Below, piece after piece: positions 1 to 7,162 of a stretch of 50,579 bases of DNA; positions within the stretch are counted from its first letter, which is position 1, and each line of letters begins with the position of its first letter. The notes below the pieces were generated by a model. The model searched no databases, had not been told where the DNA came from, and worked only from the letters and a program-made list of their open reading frames with translations. The DNA is taken from contig LUZN01000051.1 in NCBI GenBank assembly GCA_001603665.1, forward strand, positions 1 to 50,579, read 5' to 3'. The DNA is from Bacteroidales bacterium Bact_22 (GTDB lineage: Bacteria; Bacteroidota; Bacteroidia; Bacteroidales; F082). A program made the translations under genes and the position numbers.

Positions 1-14
1 TGTATAAGAGACAG
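1..14 (+). other. Residual Tn5/Nextera mosaic-end adapter
   Basis: The first 14 bases, TGTATAAGAGACAG, are identical to the 3' 14 bases of the 19-bp Tn5 mosaic end used in Nextera tagmentation libraries. This is not genomic sequence. It marks the contig end as an untrimmed read end, so genomic sequence starts at about base 15. Confidence 0.9.
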
Positions 15-53
15 GTATTAAATGTTAAATTATTTCGTTTTCAAAATTGTGTG

Positions 54-61
54 CAAAGATA
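54..61 (-). promoter_or_regulatory. Promoter -7 box (TATCTTTG) reading out of the window
   Basis: On the minus strand this reads TATCTTTG, a perfect match to the Bacteroidota -7 consensus TAnnTTTG. It points toward base 1, so it probably drives a gene lying beyond the window edge. It forms a divergent pair with the tRNA-Ala promoter. Confidence 0.5.
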
Positions 62-106
62 TATATAATTTTTCAAAAAAATGTGTTTACACTAACAAAA
101 TTTTTG

Positions 107-114
107 TAATTTTG
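107..114 (+). promoter_or_regulatory. tRNA-Ala promoter -7 box (TAATTTTG)
   Basis: TAATTTTG matches TAnnTTTG. Its last base lies 15 nt before the mature 5' end of the tRNA-Ala gene, the same spacing seen at the other tRNA and many protein genes in this window. Confidence 0.6.
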
Positions 115-128
115 CAGCCGTAATAAAT

Positions 129-201
129 GGGGGTTTAGCTCATCTGGTAGAGCGTTAGGTTCGCAATCTAAAGGTGGCCGGTTCGAGTCCGGTATCCTCC
201 A
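129..201 (+). tRNA. tRNA-Ala (anticodon CGC)
   Basis: A 73-nt cloverleaf folds by eye: 7-bp acceptor stem, D arm GCTC/GAGC, anticodon stem TTAGG/TCTAA with loop TTCGCAA, 5-nt variable loop, and T arm with TTCGAGT loop. The anticodon is CGC and the acceptor stem carries the G3-U70 wobble that specifies alanine, so the two signals agree. The 3' CCA is not encoded. The acceptor stem has a T6-T67 mismatch. The anticodon stem is unusually AT-rich with a G31-U39 wobble, weaker than usual for alanine tRNAs. Confidence 0.85.
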
Positions 202-202
202 C

Positions 203-238
203 AAAAAAGGTCGGTTCTGAAAGGGGGCGACTTCTTTT
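203..238 (+). terminator. Putative terminator after tRNA-Ala
   Basis: AAAAAAGGTCG (203-213) pairs with CGACTTCTTTT (228-238) with one A-C mismatch and a G-T wobble, giving an A-run, stem, T-run layout directly after the tRNA. Confidence 0.5.
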
Positions 239-260
239 GTTTTACCTCGATTTTGTTGAC

Positions 261-303
261 AAAAAATTAAAAGACCGACACATTTTGTATCAGTCTTTTA
301 ATT
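261..303 (-). terminator. Terminator of the lipoprotein gene
   Basis: AATTAAAAGAC (265-275) is a perfect inverted repeat of GTCTTTTAATT (293-303). The stem extends inward through G-T wobbles to a 5-nt loop. On the minus strand it is followed by a run of T, as expected for an intrinsic terminator 16 bases after the lipoprotein stop codon. Confidence 0.7.
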
Positions 304-319
304 AGATAACATTCATCAA

Positions 320-913
320 TTAATGTGAATGGTCCGCCTTTAATACACGATTGCCGTTATACGCTGGTTGCGCGGACTTGCTATTGACAGGCCAAATTAT
401 ATAGTTTCTGTCGGCATACCATGCACTGTCTTGACGTATCATACCCATTACACCAATATTTATGCTGTCACAATCTGGTAAAATTTGACGAGGCCTTACC
501 CACCATCCGCCACGCACCTTTGGTGAAATATTAAACCTTTTTCTTAAACTATCACGTGCTGTATGAAAACTGTTTGGTGTCCAATATTCTTGAGTTGTCG
601 GGCACCATCTAATATAAATAGAATCATATTCCGGATCATTTGCATATCGCCGAATGGAATCTAATGGCGGGTAAATTCCACTGCCCTCATAATAGAATTC
701 CACAACCTTGCCGCCCGCGGGCAAAATAGTATCATTCGGATTAACCGGTGTAATTGTGTCGTTCGGATTGACTGGTGGAATTGTATCTGTTGGAATAACT
801 GGATTACTTGGTGTTGATTCTGTAATTGAATTCTTTTTACAAGCTATAGCTAAGCTTATCCATGCTACAATACATGTTACAATCATTACAGGCAAAAACT
901 TTTTTATGCTCAT
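320..913 (-). CDS. Predicted lipoprotein of unknown function
   Basis: A 197-residue protein. The N-terminus (positively charged MSIKK, a hydrophobic stretch at about residues 8-24, then LAIAC with Cys25) is a lipoprotein signal peptide with a lipobox, so the mature protein should be lipid-anchored at the cell envelope. Residues 31-65 are a proline/asparagine/threonine linker with a duplicated PVNPNDTI motif, typical of a flexible stalk. The remainder (about 70-197) is rich in Trp, Tyr and Arg and contains a VRGGWWVRP segment. I do not recognise the domain. The gene is monocistronic, with a -7 box 31 nt upstream and a strong terminator downstream. Function unknown. Confidence 0.75.
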   Translation of the reverse strand: MSIKKFLPVMIVTCIVAWISLAIACKKNSITESTPSNPVIPTDTIPPVNPNDTITPVNPNDTILPAGGKVVEFYYEGSGIYPPLDSIRRYANDPEYDSIYIRWCPTTQEYWTPNSFHTARDSLRKRFNISPKVRGGWWVRPRQILPDCDSINIGVMGMIRQDSAWYADRNYIIWPVNSKSAQPAYNGNRVLKADHSH

Positions 914-943
914 AAAAAACTATATTCAATTCGTATTACGGTA

Positions 944-951
944 CAAAATTA
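944..951 (-). promoter_or_regulatory. Lipoprotein promoter -7 box (TAATTTTG)
   Basis: Minus-strand TAATTTTG, 31 nt upstream of the lipoprotein start, within a very AT-rich gap (914-1036). Confidence 0.5.
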
Positions 952-1036
952 TATTGTATATTTTAAAAAAGCAAATATTTTTTTTAATTTTTTAAACTTT
1001 TATAAAAATCCCAATCGTTACATTTCAAAAAATGAT

Positions 1037-1044
1037 TATTTTTG
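1037..1044 (+). promoter_or_regulatory. Promoter -7 box (TATTTTTG) of the four-helix-bundle gene
   Basis: TATTTTTG, followed by GCA as at many promoters here. It ends 17 nt before the ATG at 1061 and 44 nt before the ATG at 1088, which favours the upstream start. Confidence 0.55.
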
Positions 1045-1060
1045 CAGTGATAACTCAATA

Positions 1061-1660
1061 ATGTTTTTAACTAAACCTTTTACGACAATGGGGAACGAAT
1101 CATTTAACATAGAAGAAGACAAAAGTTTCATCAGACAAGATGCTGATTATCATAAGTTATTGGCTTTTCAGAAGGCTGAATGCATATATGATATAACCTA
1201 TTATTTCGTTCACAATTTTCTTCAGAAAGGCGACAGAACAATCGATCAGATGCTTCAAGCGGCAAGGTCGGGGAAACAGAATATCGCTGAAGGCTCTGTT
1301 GATGGCATCACATCTAAAGAGATGGAAATCAAGCTTTTAAATGTAAATAGAGGCTCACTTCATGAACTTTTGTTGGATTATGAGGATTATTTGAGGGTTC
1401 GGGGATTGGAACAATGGAAAATCAATGACCCTCGATGCATTAAAACCAGAATATTTACTGCAAAGCATAATGATTCGGCTATTTATAGGGAAAAGATAAA
1501 AGAACGATCCGATGAAACAATTGCAAATATTGCGATAACGCTTATACATCAGTGCGAGGTGATGCTGAAGGGATTGATTGAGTGGAAGAAGAAAGAATTT
1601 GTGAAAAATGGAGGTATTAGAGAGGAGATGACAAGAAAGAGGAAAAGGAGTTTTATGTAG
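1061..1660 (+). CDS. Four-helix-bundle suffix-domain protein (S23/IVP-like)
   Basis: A 199-residue, largely alpha-helical protein. It resembles the four-helix-bundle family first seen as 23S rRNA intervening-sequence proteins, in the subfamily that carries a C-terminal suffix. Recognisable family segments are KGDRTIDQMLQAARSGKQNI at about residues 56-75, SKEMEIKLLNV at about 84-94 and LLDYEDYLRVR at about 103-113. A basic tail ends the protein. The molecular role of this subfamily is unknown; related Avd proteins assist diversity-generating retroelements, but no reverse transcriptase lies in this window. The start at 1061 is chosen from promoter spacing; Met10 at 1088 is the alternative. Monocistronic. 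Confidence 0.8.
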   Translation: MFLTKPFTTMGNESFNIEEDKSFIRQDADYHKLLAFQKAECIYDITYYFVHNFLQKGDRTIDQMLQAARSGKQNIAEGSVDGITSKEMEIKLLNVNRGSLHELLLDYEDYLRVRGLEQWKINDPRCIKTRIFTAKHNDSAIYREKIKERSDETIANIAITLIHQCEVMLKGLIEWKKKEFVKNGGIREEMTRKRKRSFM

Positions 1661-1668
1661 AAATTATA

Positions 1669-1702
1669 GGATAAGTAGGATTGATATTCGTCCTGTTTAT
1701 CC
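1669..1702. repeat. 12-bp inverted repeat after the four-helix-bundle gene
   Basis: GGATAAGTAGGA (1669-1680) pairs with TCCTGTTTATCC (1691-1702) through two G-T wobbles, leaving a 10-nt loop. There is no T-run, so it may be an RNA 3' stabiliser or a degenerate terminator. Confidence 0.4.
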
Positions 1703-1732
1703 TATTAATCCCAGAGAGTAAAGAATACAAAT

Positions 1733-1757
1733 AGAGACGTCAAAATATGGCGTCTCT
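1733..1757 (-). terminator. Putative terminator of the hutU operon
   Basis: AGAGACGTC (1733-1741) pairs with GGCGTCTCT (1749-1757) around a 7-nt loop. On the minus strand a T-rich stretch follows. It lies 36 bases after the stop of the T9SS protein gene. Confidence 0.5.
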
Positions 1758-1793
1758 AGTAAAGTCTAACAGCTAAAGATTAACTACATATCC

Positions 1794-2528
1794 TTACCGT
1801 CTCACGACCATCTTGTTGCTTCTTTCCACAACGCCGTTAATGATTAGGCTGTAGAAATAGATGCCGTCGGTGAGGTCGCTCACGTTGATGCTGGCTTTGC
1901 CGCTCATTCCGTTGATCTCGTTTCTAAGAACCTCTTGTCCCATCATGTTGAAGATGGCGATCTCGGCATTCACGCTTGAGGCGAAGTTATAGTCGAAATT
2001 CACGACATCGCGAGCCGGCATAGGGTAGGCGTTGCTGAACACCTCGGCGCTGCTGTAGTCGTCGATGCCATCCAGTGAATACTTGAATGTCACGTTGATG
2101 ATGAACAAGCCGTTACTACCTTCTTCGTGGAGATAGTATTTCATGATTTGTTCCTGTCCGAGCACTTCTTCAATGCTGTTTTCGTACATGTAATGCATGG
2201 CGAAATCCTTTGAGTCGCCTGCTGCGAAAGAAACCACTGGCGTGACAGTGATGCCTGGAGCATAGCACTGATCCAAGCATATTGAGTTATAGGTGCCTTC
2301 CACATTTTGAATAACATCGACTGAAGCGGTAAGATTCACATCTTCGTTGGCTGTCACGCGTAAGTCTAAAACGAGTTCGCCGTAGTTGGCTGATCCGTCA
2401 CCATAGATGTAATACGAAGCGCCGTTTTCAACGACGTTACCGCTTTCTTTCTCGGTAACGGTGTATTTCTGTGCCGACAATGCGACTACAGAAAGTATCA
2501 ATGCTAATGCTAAGAATAATTTTTTCAT
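1794..2528 (-). CDS. Secreted protein with T9SS type A sorting domain
   Basis: A 244-residue protein. It has a Sec signal peptide (MKKLFLALALILSVVALSAQ, cleavage after about residue 19 at ALSAQ), a middle part of about 150 residues of predicted beta structure with no family I recognise, and a C-terminal domain of about 75 residues. The C-terminal domain starts near AYPMPARDVVNFDY, contains IFNMMGQEV and LTDGIYFYSLIING, and ends KMVVRR, which is the signature of the type IX secretion type A sorting domain. The protein should be exported across the outer membrane and attached to the surface or released. It lies 30 bases downstream of hutU on the same strand with no visible promoter between, so it is probably co-transcribed. 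Its link to histidine catabolism is unexplained. Confidence 0.8.
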   Translation of the reverse strand: MKKLFLALALILSVVALSAQKYTVTEKESGNVVENGASYYIYGDGSANYGELVLDLRVTANEDVNLTASVDVIQNVEGTYNSICLDQCYAPGITVTPVVSFAAGDSKDFAMHYMYENSIEEVLGQEQIMKYYLHEEGSNGLFIINVTFKYSLDGIDDYSSAEVFSNAYPMPARDVVNFDYNFASSVNAEIAIFNMMGQEVLRNEINGMSGKASINVSDLTDGIYFYSLIINGVVERSNKMVVRR

Positions 2529-2558
2529 ACGCTTTTATTTTTCTCTTTTAACTTTTAA

Positions 2559-4553
2559 CTATTTAACAATTTTCTCAATCATTTTATCGTCGGCGATGTT
2601 CGGCATCGTCACTTTCAGACGTGGCTCGACCTCCATGGCGCGTTTTATCGCAAACATGGCTGGTTCGTTGCGAGCCCAGCTACGACGGGCGATTCCGTTG
2701 TTTACATCCCAGTGCAGCATGCAGTGGAGACGACGATCTGCCTCTTTACTACCATCAAGAACCATGCCAAAACCTCCGTTGATGACTTCGCCCCAGCCAA
2801 CTCCGCCGCCGTTATGGATGGAAACCCAAGTGGCGCCGCGGAATCCGTCGCCTATGACATTTTGTACTGCCATGTCGGCGGTGAAGCTCGAGCCGTCGTA
2901 GATGTTCGATGTCTCACGGAACGGTGAGTCGGTGCCGGAGACGTCGTGGTGGTCACGGCCGAGGACGACGGGCGCCGTTAGGCGGCCGTCGGCGATGGCT
3001 TTGTTAAACTCGGCAGCGATCTTGGTGCGGCCTTCGCAGTCGGCGTAAAGGATACGGGCCTGTGAACCGACGACGAGGTGGTTGGCCTGTGCGCCCTTGA
3101 TCCATTGTATGTTGTCGTGCATCTGCTGCTGAATCTCCTTTGGCGATGACTTGGCGATGTCTTCCAAAACCTTGCATGCGATGTCGTCGGTGACCTGCAG
3201 ATCCTCAGGCTTTCCTGATGTGCAGACCCAACGGAACGGACCGAAGCCGTAGTCGAAATACATCGGGCCCATGATGTCCTGGACGTACGATGGATAGCGG
3301 AACTTACCGTCAGCCTTGAGGATGTCGGCGCCGGCACGGCTGCTCTCGAGGAGGAAGGCGTTACCGTAGTCGAAGAAATACATGCCTTTGGCCGTGAGCT
3401 TGTTGATGGCCGCTACGTGCCGGCGCAACGATGCGTAGACAGCATCTTTGAACTTAGCCGGTTCTTCAGCCATCATCTTCTTCGATTCCTCTAACGAATA
3501 ACCTACAGGATAGTAGCCGCCTGCAAATGGGTTGTGCAGTGATGTCTGGTCGGAGCCGAGGTCCACCTGAATACCTTTGTTTGCTGCATATTCCCAGAGG
3601 TCGACGACGTTGCCCTGATATGCGAACGAACGTGCGATTTTCTTTGCGCGAGCGTCGTTGACTTTCTCAAACAGCTCATCAAGATTTTCGTGAATCTCAT
3701 CAACCCAGCCCTGGTTGTAGCGTTTCTGTGCCGCTGCCGGGTTGATCTCAGCTGTGATTGACACTACGCCAGCGATGTTACCGGCCTTTGGCTGAGCGCC
3801 CGACATGCCGCCGAGACCCGCTGTGATAAACAGCTTGCCTGCCGGTGTGCCGCCTTGCTTACGCGAAGCGTTCAACACCGTGATTGTCGTGCCGTGGACG
3901 ATGCCTTGTGGTCCGATGTACATGTACGAACCTGCCGTCATCTGGCCGTATTGCGTCACGCCGAGTGCGTTGTAACGCTCCCAGTCGTCGGGTTTCGAAT
4001 AGTTAGGAATCATCATGCCGTTGGTGACGATGACGCGCGGAGCCTCTTTGTGCGACGGGAACAGTCCCATCGGGTGACCTGAGTACATCACCAAGGTCTG
4101 CTCGTCGGTCATGTTGGCGAGATACTGCATCACGAGACGATACTGTGCCCAGTTTTGGAAGATGGCACCATTGCCGCCGTAGATGATGAGCTCATGCGGA
4201 TGCTGTGCCACCGCAGGGTCTAAGTTATTCTGTATCATCAACATAATGGCTGCAGCCTGCTGGCATTTTGCAGGATACTCGCTGATTGGACGGGCGTACA
4301 TCTTGTACGAAGGACGGTAACGGTACATGTAGATGCGGCCGTATTTCTCCAACTCCTCGTAAAACTCAGGCGCGAGCTGAGCGTGAAGCTTCTCCGGAAA
4401 ATAACGCAAAGCGTTCTTCAGAGCCAGTCGTTTCTGTTCTTTCGTCAAGATATCCTTGCGCTTCGGCGCATGGTTGATGTTCTTGTCGTATTCTTTCACT
4501 TCCGGCAGCTGATCAGGGATACCGGCAAGTATTTCTTTTTGAAAATCATTCAT
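2559..4553 (-). CDS. hutU: Urocanate hydratase
   Basis: A 664-residue cytoplasmic enzyme. Urocanate hydratase adds water to urocanate to give 4-imidazolone-5-propionate, the second step of histidine degradation, using tightly bound NAD+. Family segments are clear: LIIYGGNGAIFQNW near residue 125, MYSGHPMGLFPSH near 155, GGMSGAQPKAGNIAG near 250, and GFGPFRWVCTSGKPEDL, whose Cys444 corresponds to the conserved catalytic-site cysteine. SIHNGGGVGWGEVINGG lies near the C-terminus. Length fits the longer Bacteroidota form; proteobacterial enzymes are about 560 residues. hutH, hutI and the formiminotransferase gene are not in this window. The start is the first ATG, 42 nt downstream of a -7 box. 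Confidence 0.97.
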   Translation of the reverse strand: MNDFQKEILAGIPDQLPEVKEYDKNINHAPKRKDILTKEQKRLALKNALRYFPEKLHAQLAPEFYEELEKYGRIYMYRYRPSYKMYARPISEYPAKCQQAAAIMLMIQNNLDPAVAQHPHELIIYGGNGAIFQNWAQYRLVMQYLANMTDEQTLVMYSGHPMGLFPSHKEAPRVIVTNGMMIPNYSKPDDWERYNALGVTQYGQMTAGSYMYIGPQGIVHGTTITVLNASRKQGGTPAGKLFITAGLGGMSGAQPKAGNIAGVVSITAEINPAAAQKRYNQGWVDEIHENLDELFEKVNDARAKKIARSFAYQGNVVDLWEYAANKGIQVDLGSDQTSLHNPFAGGYYPVGYSLEESKKMMAEEPAKFKDAVYASLRRHVAAINKLTAKGMYFFDYGNAFLLESSRAGADILKADGKFRYPSYVQDIMGPMYFDYGFGPFRWVCTSGKPEDLQVTDDIACKVLEDIAKSSPKEIQQQMHDNIQWIKGAQANHLVVGSQARILYADCEGRTKIAAEFNKAIADGRLTAPVVLGRDHHDVSGTDSPFRETSNIYDGSSFTADMAVQNVIGDGFRGATWVSIHNGGGVGWGEVINGGFGMVLDGSKEADRRLHCMLHWDVNNGIARRSWARNEPAMFAIKRAMEVEPRLKVTMPNIADDKMIEKIVK

Positions 4554-4594
4554 TTAACTATATTTTTTGTCTTTTTTTTCAACATTTCCACCTG

Positions 4595-4602
4595 CAAATT
4601 TA
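4595..4602 (-). promoter_or_regulatory. hutU promoter -7 box (TAAATTTG)
   Basis: Minus-strand TAAATTTG, 42 nt before the hutU ATG. It is separated by only 9 bases from the -7 box of the divergent protease gene, so the two promoters overlap and may compete. Confidence 0.55.
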
Positions 4603-4611
4603 ATAAATTTA

Positions 4612-4619
4612 TATCTTTG
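4612..4619 (+). promoter_or_regulatory. C10 protease promoter -7 box (TATCTTTG)
   Basis: TATCTTTG followed by CAGC, 22 nt before the ATG at 4641. Perfect match to TAnnTTTG. Confidence 0.65.
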
Positions 4620-4640
4620 CAGCATCAAATTAACTAAAAA

Positions 4641-7160
4641 ATGAAGAAAAATTATTTTTTCAAGTACATATTGGCATTCATTGTAATGTCGTTTTTGATG
4701 AATGACGCTTTTGCGCAAAGTGTTGTTAATGAATCAGTTGCGAAGCAAATAGGTGCTAATTTCATTGCAAATAAAGCAAGAAAAGCCGATGTCAGTCTGA
4801 ATCTTATCTACACTGATAATGGTGCCGACGGACAGCCGAATCTTTATATCTATAACGTCGATGGCGGCGGTTTCGTTATCGTCTCGGCATCGAAAAATGT
4901 GAAGCCTGTGCTCGCTTACTCCACCGAGCATGGCTATGATGGCGAAATCCCCGAGCCGGCTTGGTATTTCATCAATAATTACAGCAAAAATATCGATTAT
5001 TGCGAAGAGCATGGCATTTTGATGAATGAAAATGTCGCTGACGAATGGAAATCGTTGGAAAACAATGAGTTACCAGTAGCTAGAAATACCAATACCGTTG
5101 ATCCGCTTATTCAGACTTTATGGAATCAGGATTATCCTTATAATTACTATGCTCCTGCAACGGGAGGTGGCTGGTGGGGCGGAGGTCCTGGCGGTCACTG
5201 CTATGCCGGTTGTGTGGCTTGTGCCATGTCGCAGATCATGAAATATTGGGATTATCCGGCACACGGTCACGGTTCGCATTCGTATGTCCACAGCACTTAT
5301 GGTGAGCAGTCGGCCGACTTTGAAAACACTTATTACAACTGGTCGATAATGCCTGTTGAACTTGGTTATCAGGCGAATACTGAGGCATTGGCTGTGGCTG
5401 AGCTGATGTATCACTGCGGCGTGAGTGTCGACATGAACTTCGGTCCTGACGGCAGCGGCGCTCAGTCGAAGGCGGTGGAAACGGCTATGCGACAGTATTT
5501 CGGCTATGGCGGCGCCTTGTATCTCGAGCGCAGCAAGTTTGAAAATGAAGCCGATTGGATTGCGATCATCAAGAGTGAACTCGATAAATCTCAGCCTTTG
5601 TATTTCTCGGGCAGCAACGACTCAGGCAGCGGTCATGCCATAGTGTGCGACGGCTACGACAGTAACGATTATTTCAGCTTCAACCTCGGATGGAGTGGCT
5701 CGGGCAATGCTTTCTACAGCATCAACGATGTGGCCGGTTTCCATAATAACGAGGCTATCGTCATGAATATCAAGCCGTTGGAGATAAATGCCGACGCAAA
5801 TAACATCATCTACGTGTCGGCCGACGGCACTGGTGATGGCTCGTCATGGGCCAACGCCACACCTTATTTAGAATATGCATCGGCACGTTCGATAAATGGA
5901 ATCAATAAGGTTTGGGTGAAATCGGGTACATATTATGGCGATTTCAACAACCCGAATGGAGCCTTCGTGATGTATAAATACAATCGTGTTTACGGTGGCT
6001 TTGCCGGTAACGAGACACCTGACTTCGACCTCAATGACCGTGATTTTGAAGCTAATCCGACGATTTTGGACGGTCAGAACCAGCGTCGTGTTTTGTATCA
6101 GACCGATCATTTCATGAATCATGAATATGCGTTGTGGGACGGCTTCACATTCCAAAACGGAAGCACTGGTGCCGGCGCTGGCGCATATCTTTGCTGCAAC
6201 AGCCGTTTCAAAAACTGTAAGTTCTTGAATAACAACTCGGTAGGCTTCGGCGGAGGCGCCTATATCATCACGGCTTTCTACGACAATGCCACTGTTGAGT
6301 TTACAAATTGCACCTTCGAAGGCAACTACGGCTCGCTCGGTGGCGCCTTGTGCGACATGATGGGCGCTCATCTGCTCAACTGCCGTTTCACCAATAACAC
6401 CGCTTTGACGAAAGGCGGCGCTTATTACGTGTTTGCTAACAAGCAAAGCAATGTCGTAAATACCATTTTCGACCACAATAATGCTAAACTCGGCGGTGCC
6501 ATGTATAACAAAGGCAAAATTTCGATGATTAACTGCGATATCGTTGAAAATAACGCTCAAGAGAATGGCGGCGGACTGCTTAACGAGACGCAATATAGCA
6601 AAATCTACAACAGCATTTTCTGGGGTAATGTGGCAGCTGAAGAGCCTAACCAGATCGAGGGAACGTCGAAGTTTTACTATTGCGGCATACAAGGAGGATT
6701 TACCGGTACCAACATTATAGACCTGTCGTCAGACAACGACGGGTCGGAGTCGGGTAACTATCCACGTTTCGTGAATCCGACCGACGGTGACTATGCCATC
6801 GACAAAAACTCAGTCTGCGTTGATGCCGGCAACAACAGCGTATCGGGCATCACTGGTCCCGACTACCTCGGAAACCAACGTATCGTGCACGACATAATTG
6901 ACCTTGGCGCCATCGAAAACCAACATGGACTGTCGGTTGGCGAGATTGAGGATAATGCTTTTGTGGTTTACCCGAATCCATTTGACAATCAATTGGTTAT
7001 CAAAGCTGAAGGCACAATGAACGTCGAGGTTTACAATGCTCTCGGACAGCAAATCACATCAGCTGAAGCGCAAGATGAAATGATTCTGAACACCTCAGAA
7101 TGGGAAAAGGGTGTCTATTTCGTAAAAATCAACGGAATAACAGCAAAAGTAGTAAAATAG
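4641..7160 (+). CDS. C10 cysteine protease with beta-helix repeats and T9SS tail
   Basis: An 839-residue secreted protein. Residues 1-26 are a signal peptide. About 27-130 is a streptopain-type inhibitory prodomain (GGGFVIVSASKNVKPVLAYS). About 150-380 is the C10 (SpeB-like) catalytic domain: Cys191 in AGCVACAMSQIMKYW, His332 in SGHAIVCDGYD, and the oxyanion-region tryptophan in NLGWSG (Trp351). From about 385 to 740 runs a right-handed beta-helix region with GGA and NCxFxxN repeats (GGAYIITAF, NCTFEGNYGSLGGAL, NCRFTNNTA), like Chlamydia polymorphic outer-membrane-protein repeats. Residues 765-839 are a T9SS type A sorting domain (VYPNPFDNQLVI, YNALGQQI). It is therefore predicted to be an exported, surface-attached or released protease. 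The target is unknown. Its stop is 2 bases from the stop of the opposing glycosyltransferase gene. Confidence 0.92.
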   Translation: MKKNYFFKYILAFIVMSFLMNDAFAQSVVNESVAKQIGANFIANKARKADVSLNLIYTDNGADGQPNLYIYNVDGGGFVIVSASKNVKPVLAYSTEHGYDGEIPEPAWYFINNYSKNIDYCEEHGILMNENVADEWKSLENNELPVARNTNTVDPLIQTLWNQDYPYNYYAPATGGGWWGGGPGGHCYAGCVACAMSQIMKYWDYPAHGHGSHSYVHSTYGEQSADFENTYYNWSIMPVELGYQANTEALAVAELMYHCGVSVDMNFGPDGSGAQSKAVETAMRQYFGYGGALYLERSKFENEADWIAIIKSELDKSQPLYFSGSNDSGSGHAIVCDGYDSNDYFSFNLGWSGSGNAFYSINDVAGFHNNEAIVMNIKPLEINADANNIIYVSADGTGDGSSWANATPYLEYASARSINGINKVWVKSGTYYGDFNNPNGAFVMYKYNRVYGGFAGNETPDFDLNDRDFEANPTILDGQNQRRVLYQTDHFMNHEYALWDGFTFQNGSTGAGAGAYLCCNSRFKNCKFLNNNSVGFGGGAYIITAFYDNATVEFTNCTFEGNYGSLGGALCDMMGAHLLNCRFTNNTALTKGGAYYVFANKQSNVVNTIFDHNNAKLGGAMYNKGKISMINCDIVENNAQENGGGLLNETQYSKIYNSIFWGNVAAEEPNQIEGTSKFYYCGIQGGFTGTNIIDLSSDNDGSESGNYPRFVNPTDGDYAIDKNSVCVDAGNNSVSGITGPDYLGNQRIVHDIIDLGAIENQHGLSVGEIEDNAFVVYPNPFDNQLVIKAEGTMNVEVYNALGQQITSAEAQDEMILNTSEWEKGVYFVKINGITAKVVK

Positions 7161-7162
7161 AA

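Noticed and set aside
1061..1660. Diversity-generating retroelement accessory gene (avd)
   Set aside because: The protein fold is related, but no reverse transcriptase, template repeat or variable repeat was seen nearby.
5868..6692. 274-codon open frame opposite the protease beta-helix region
   Set aside because: Explained by the repetitive codon pattern of the sense gene.
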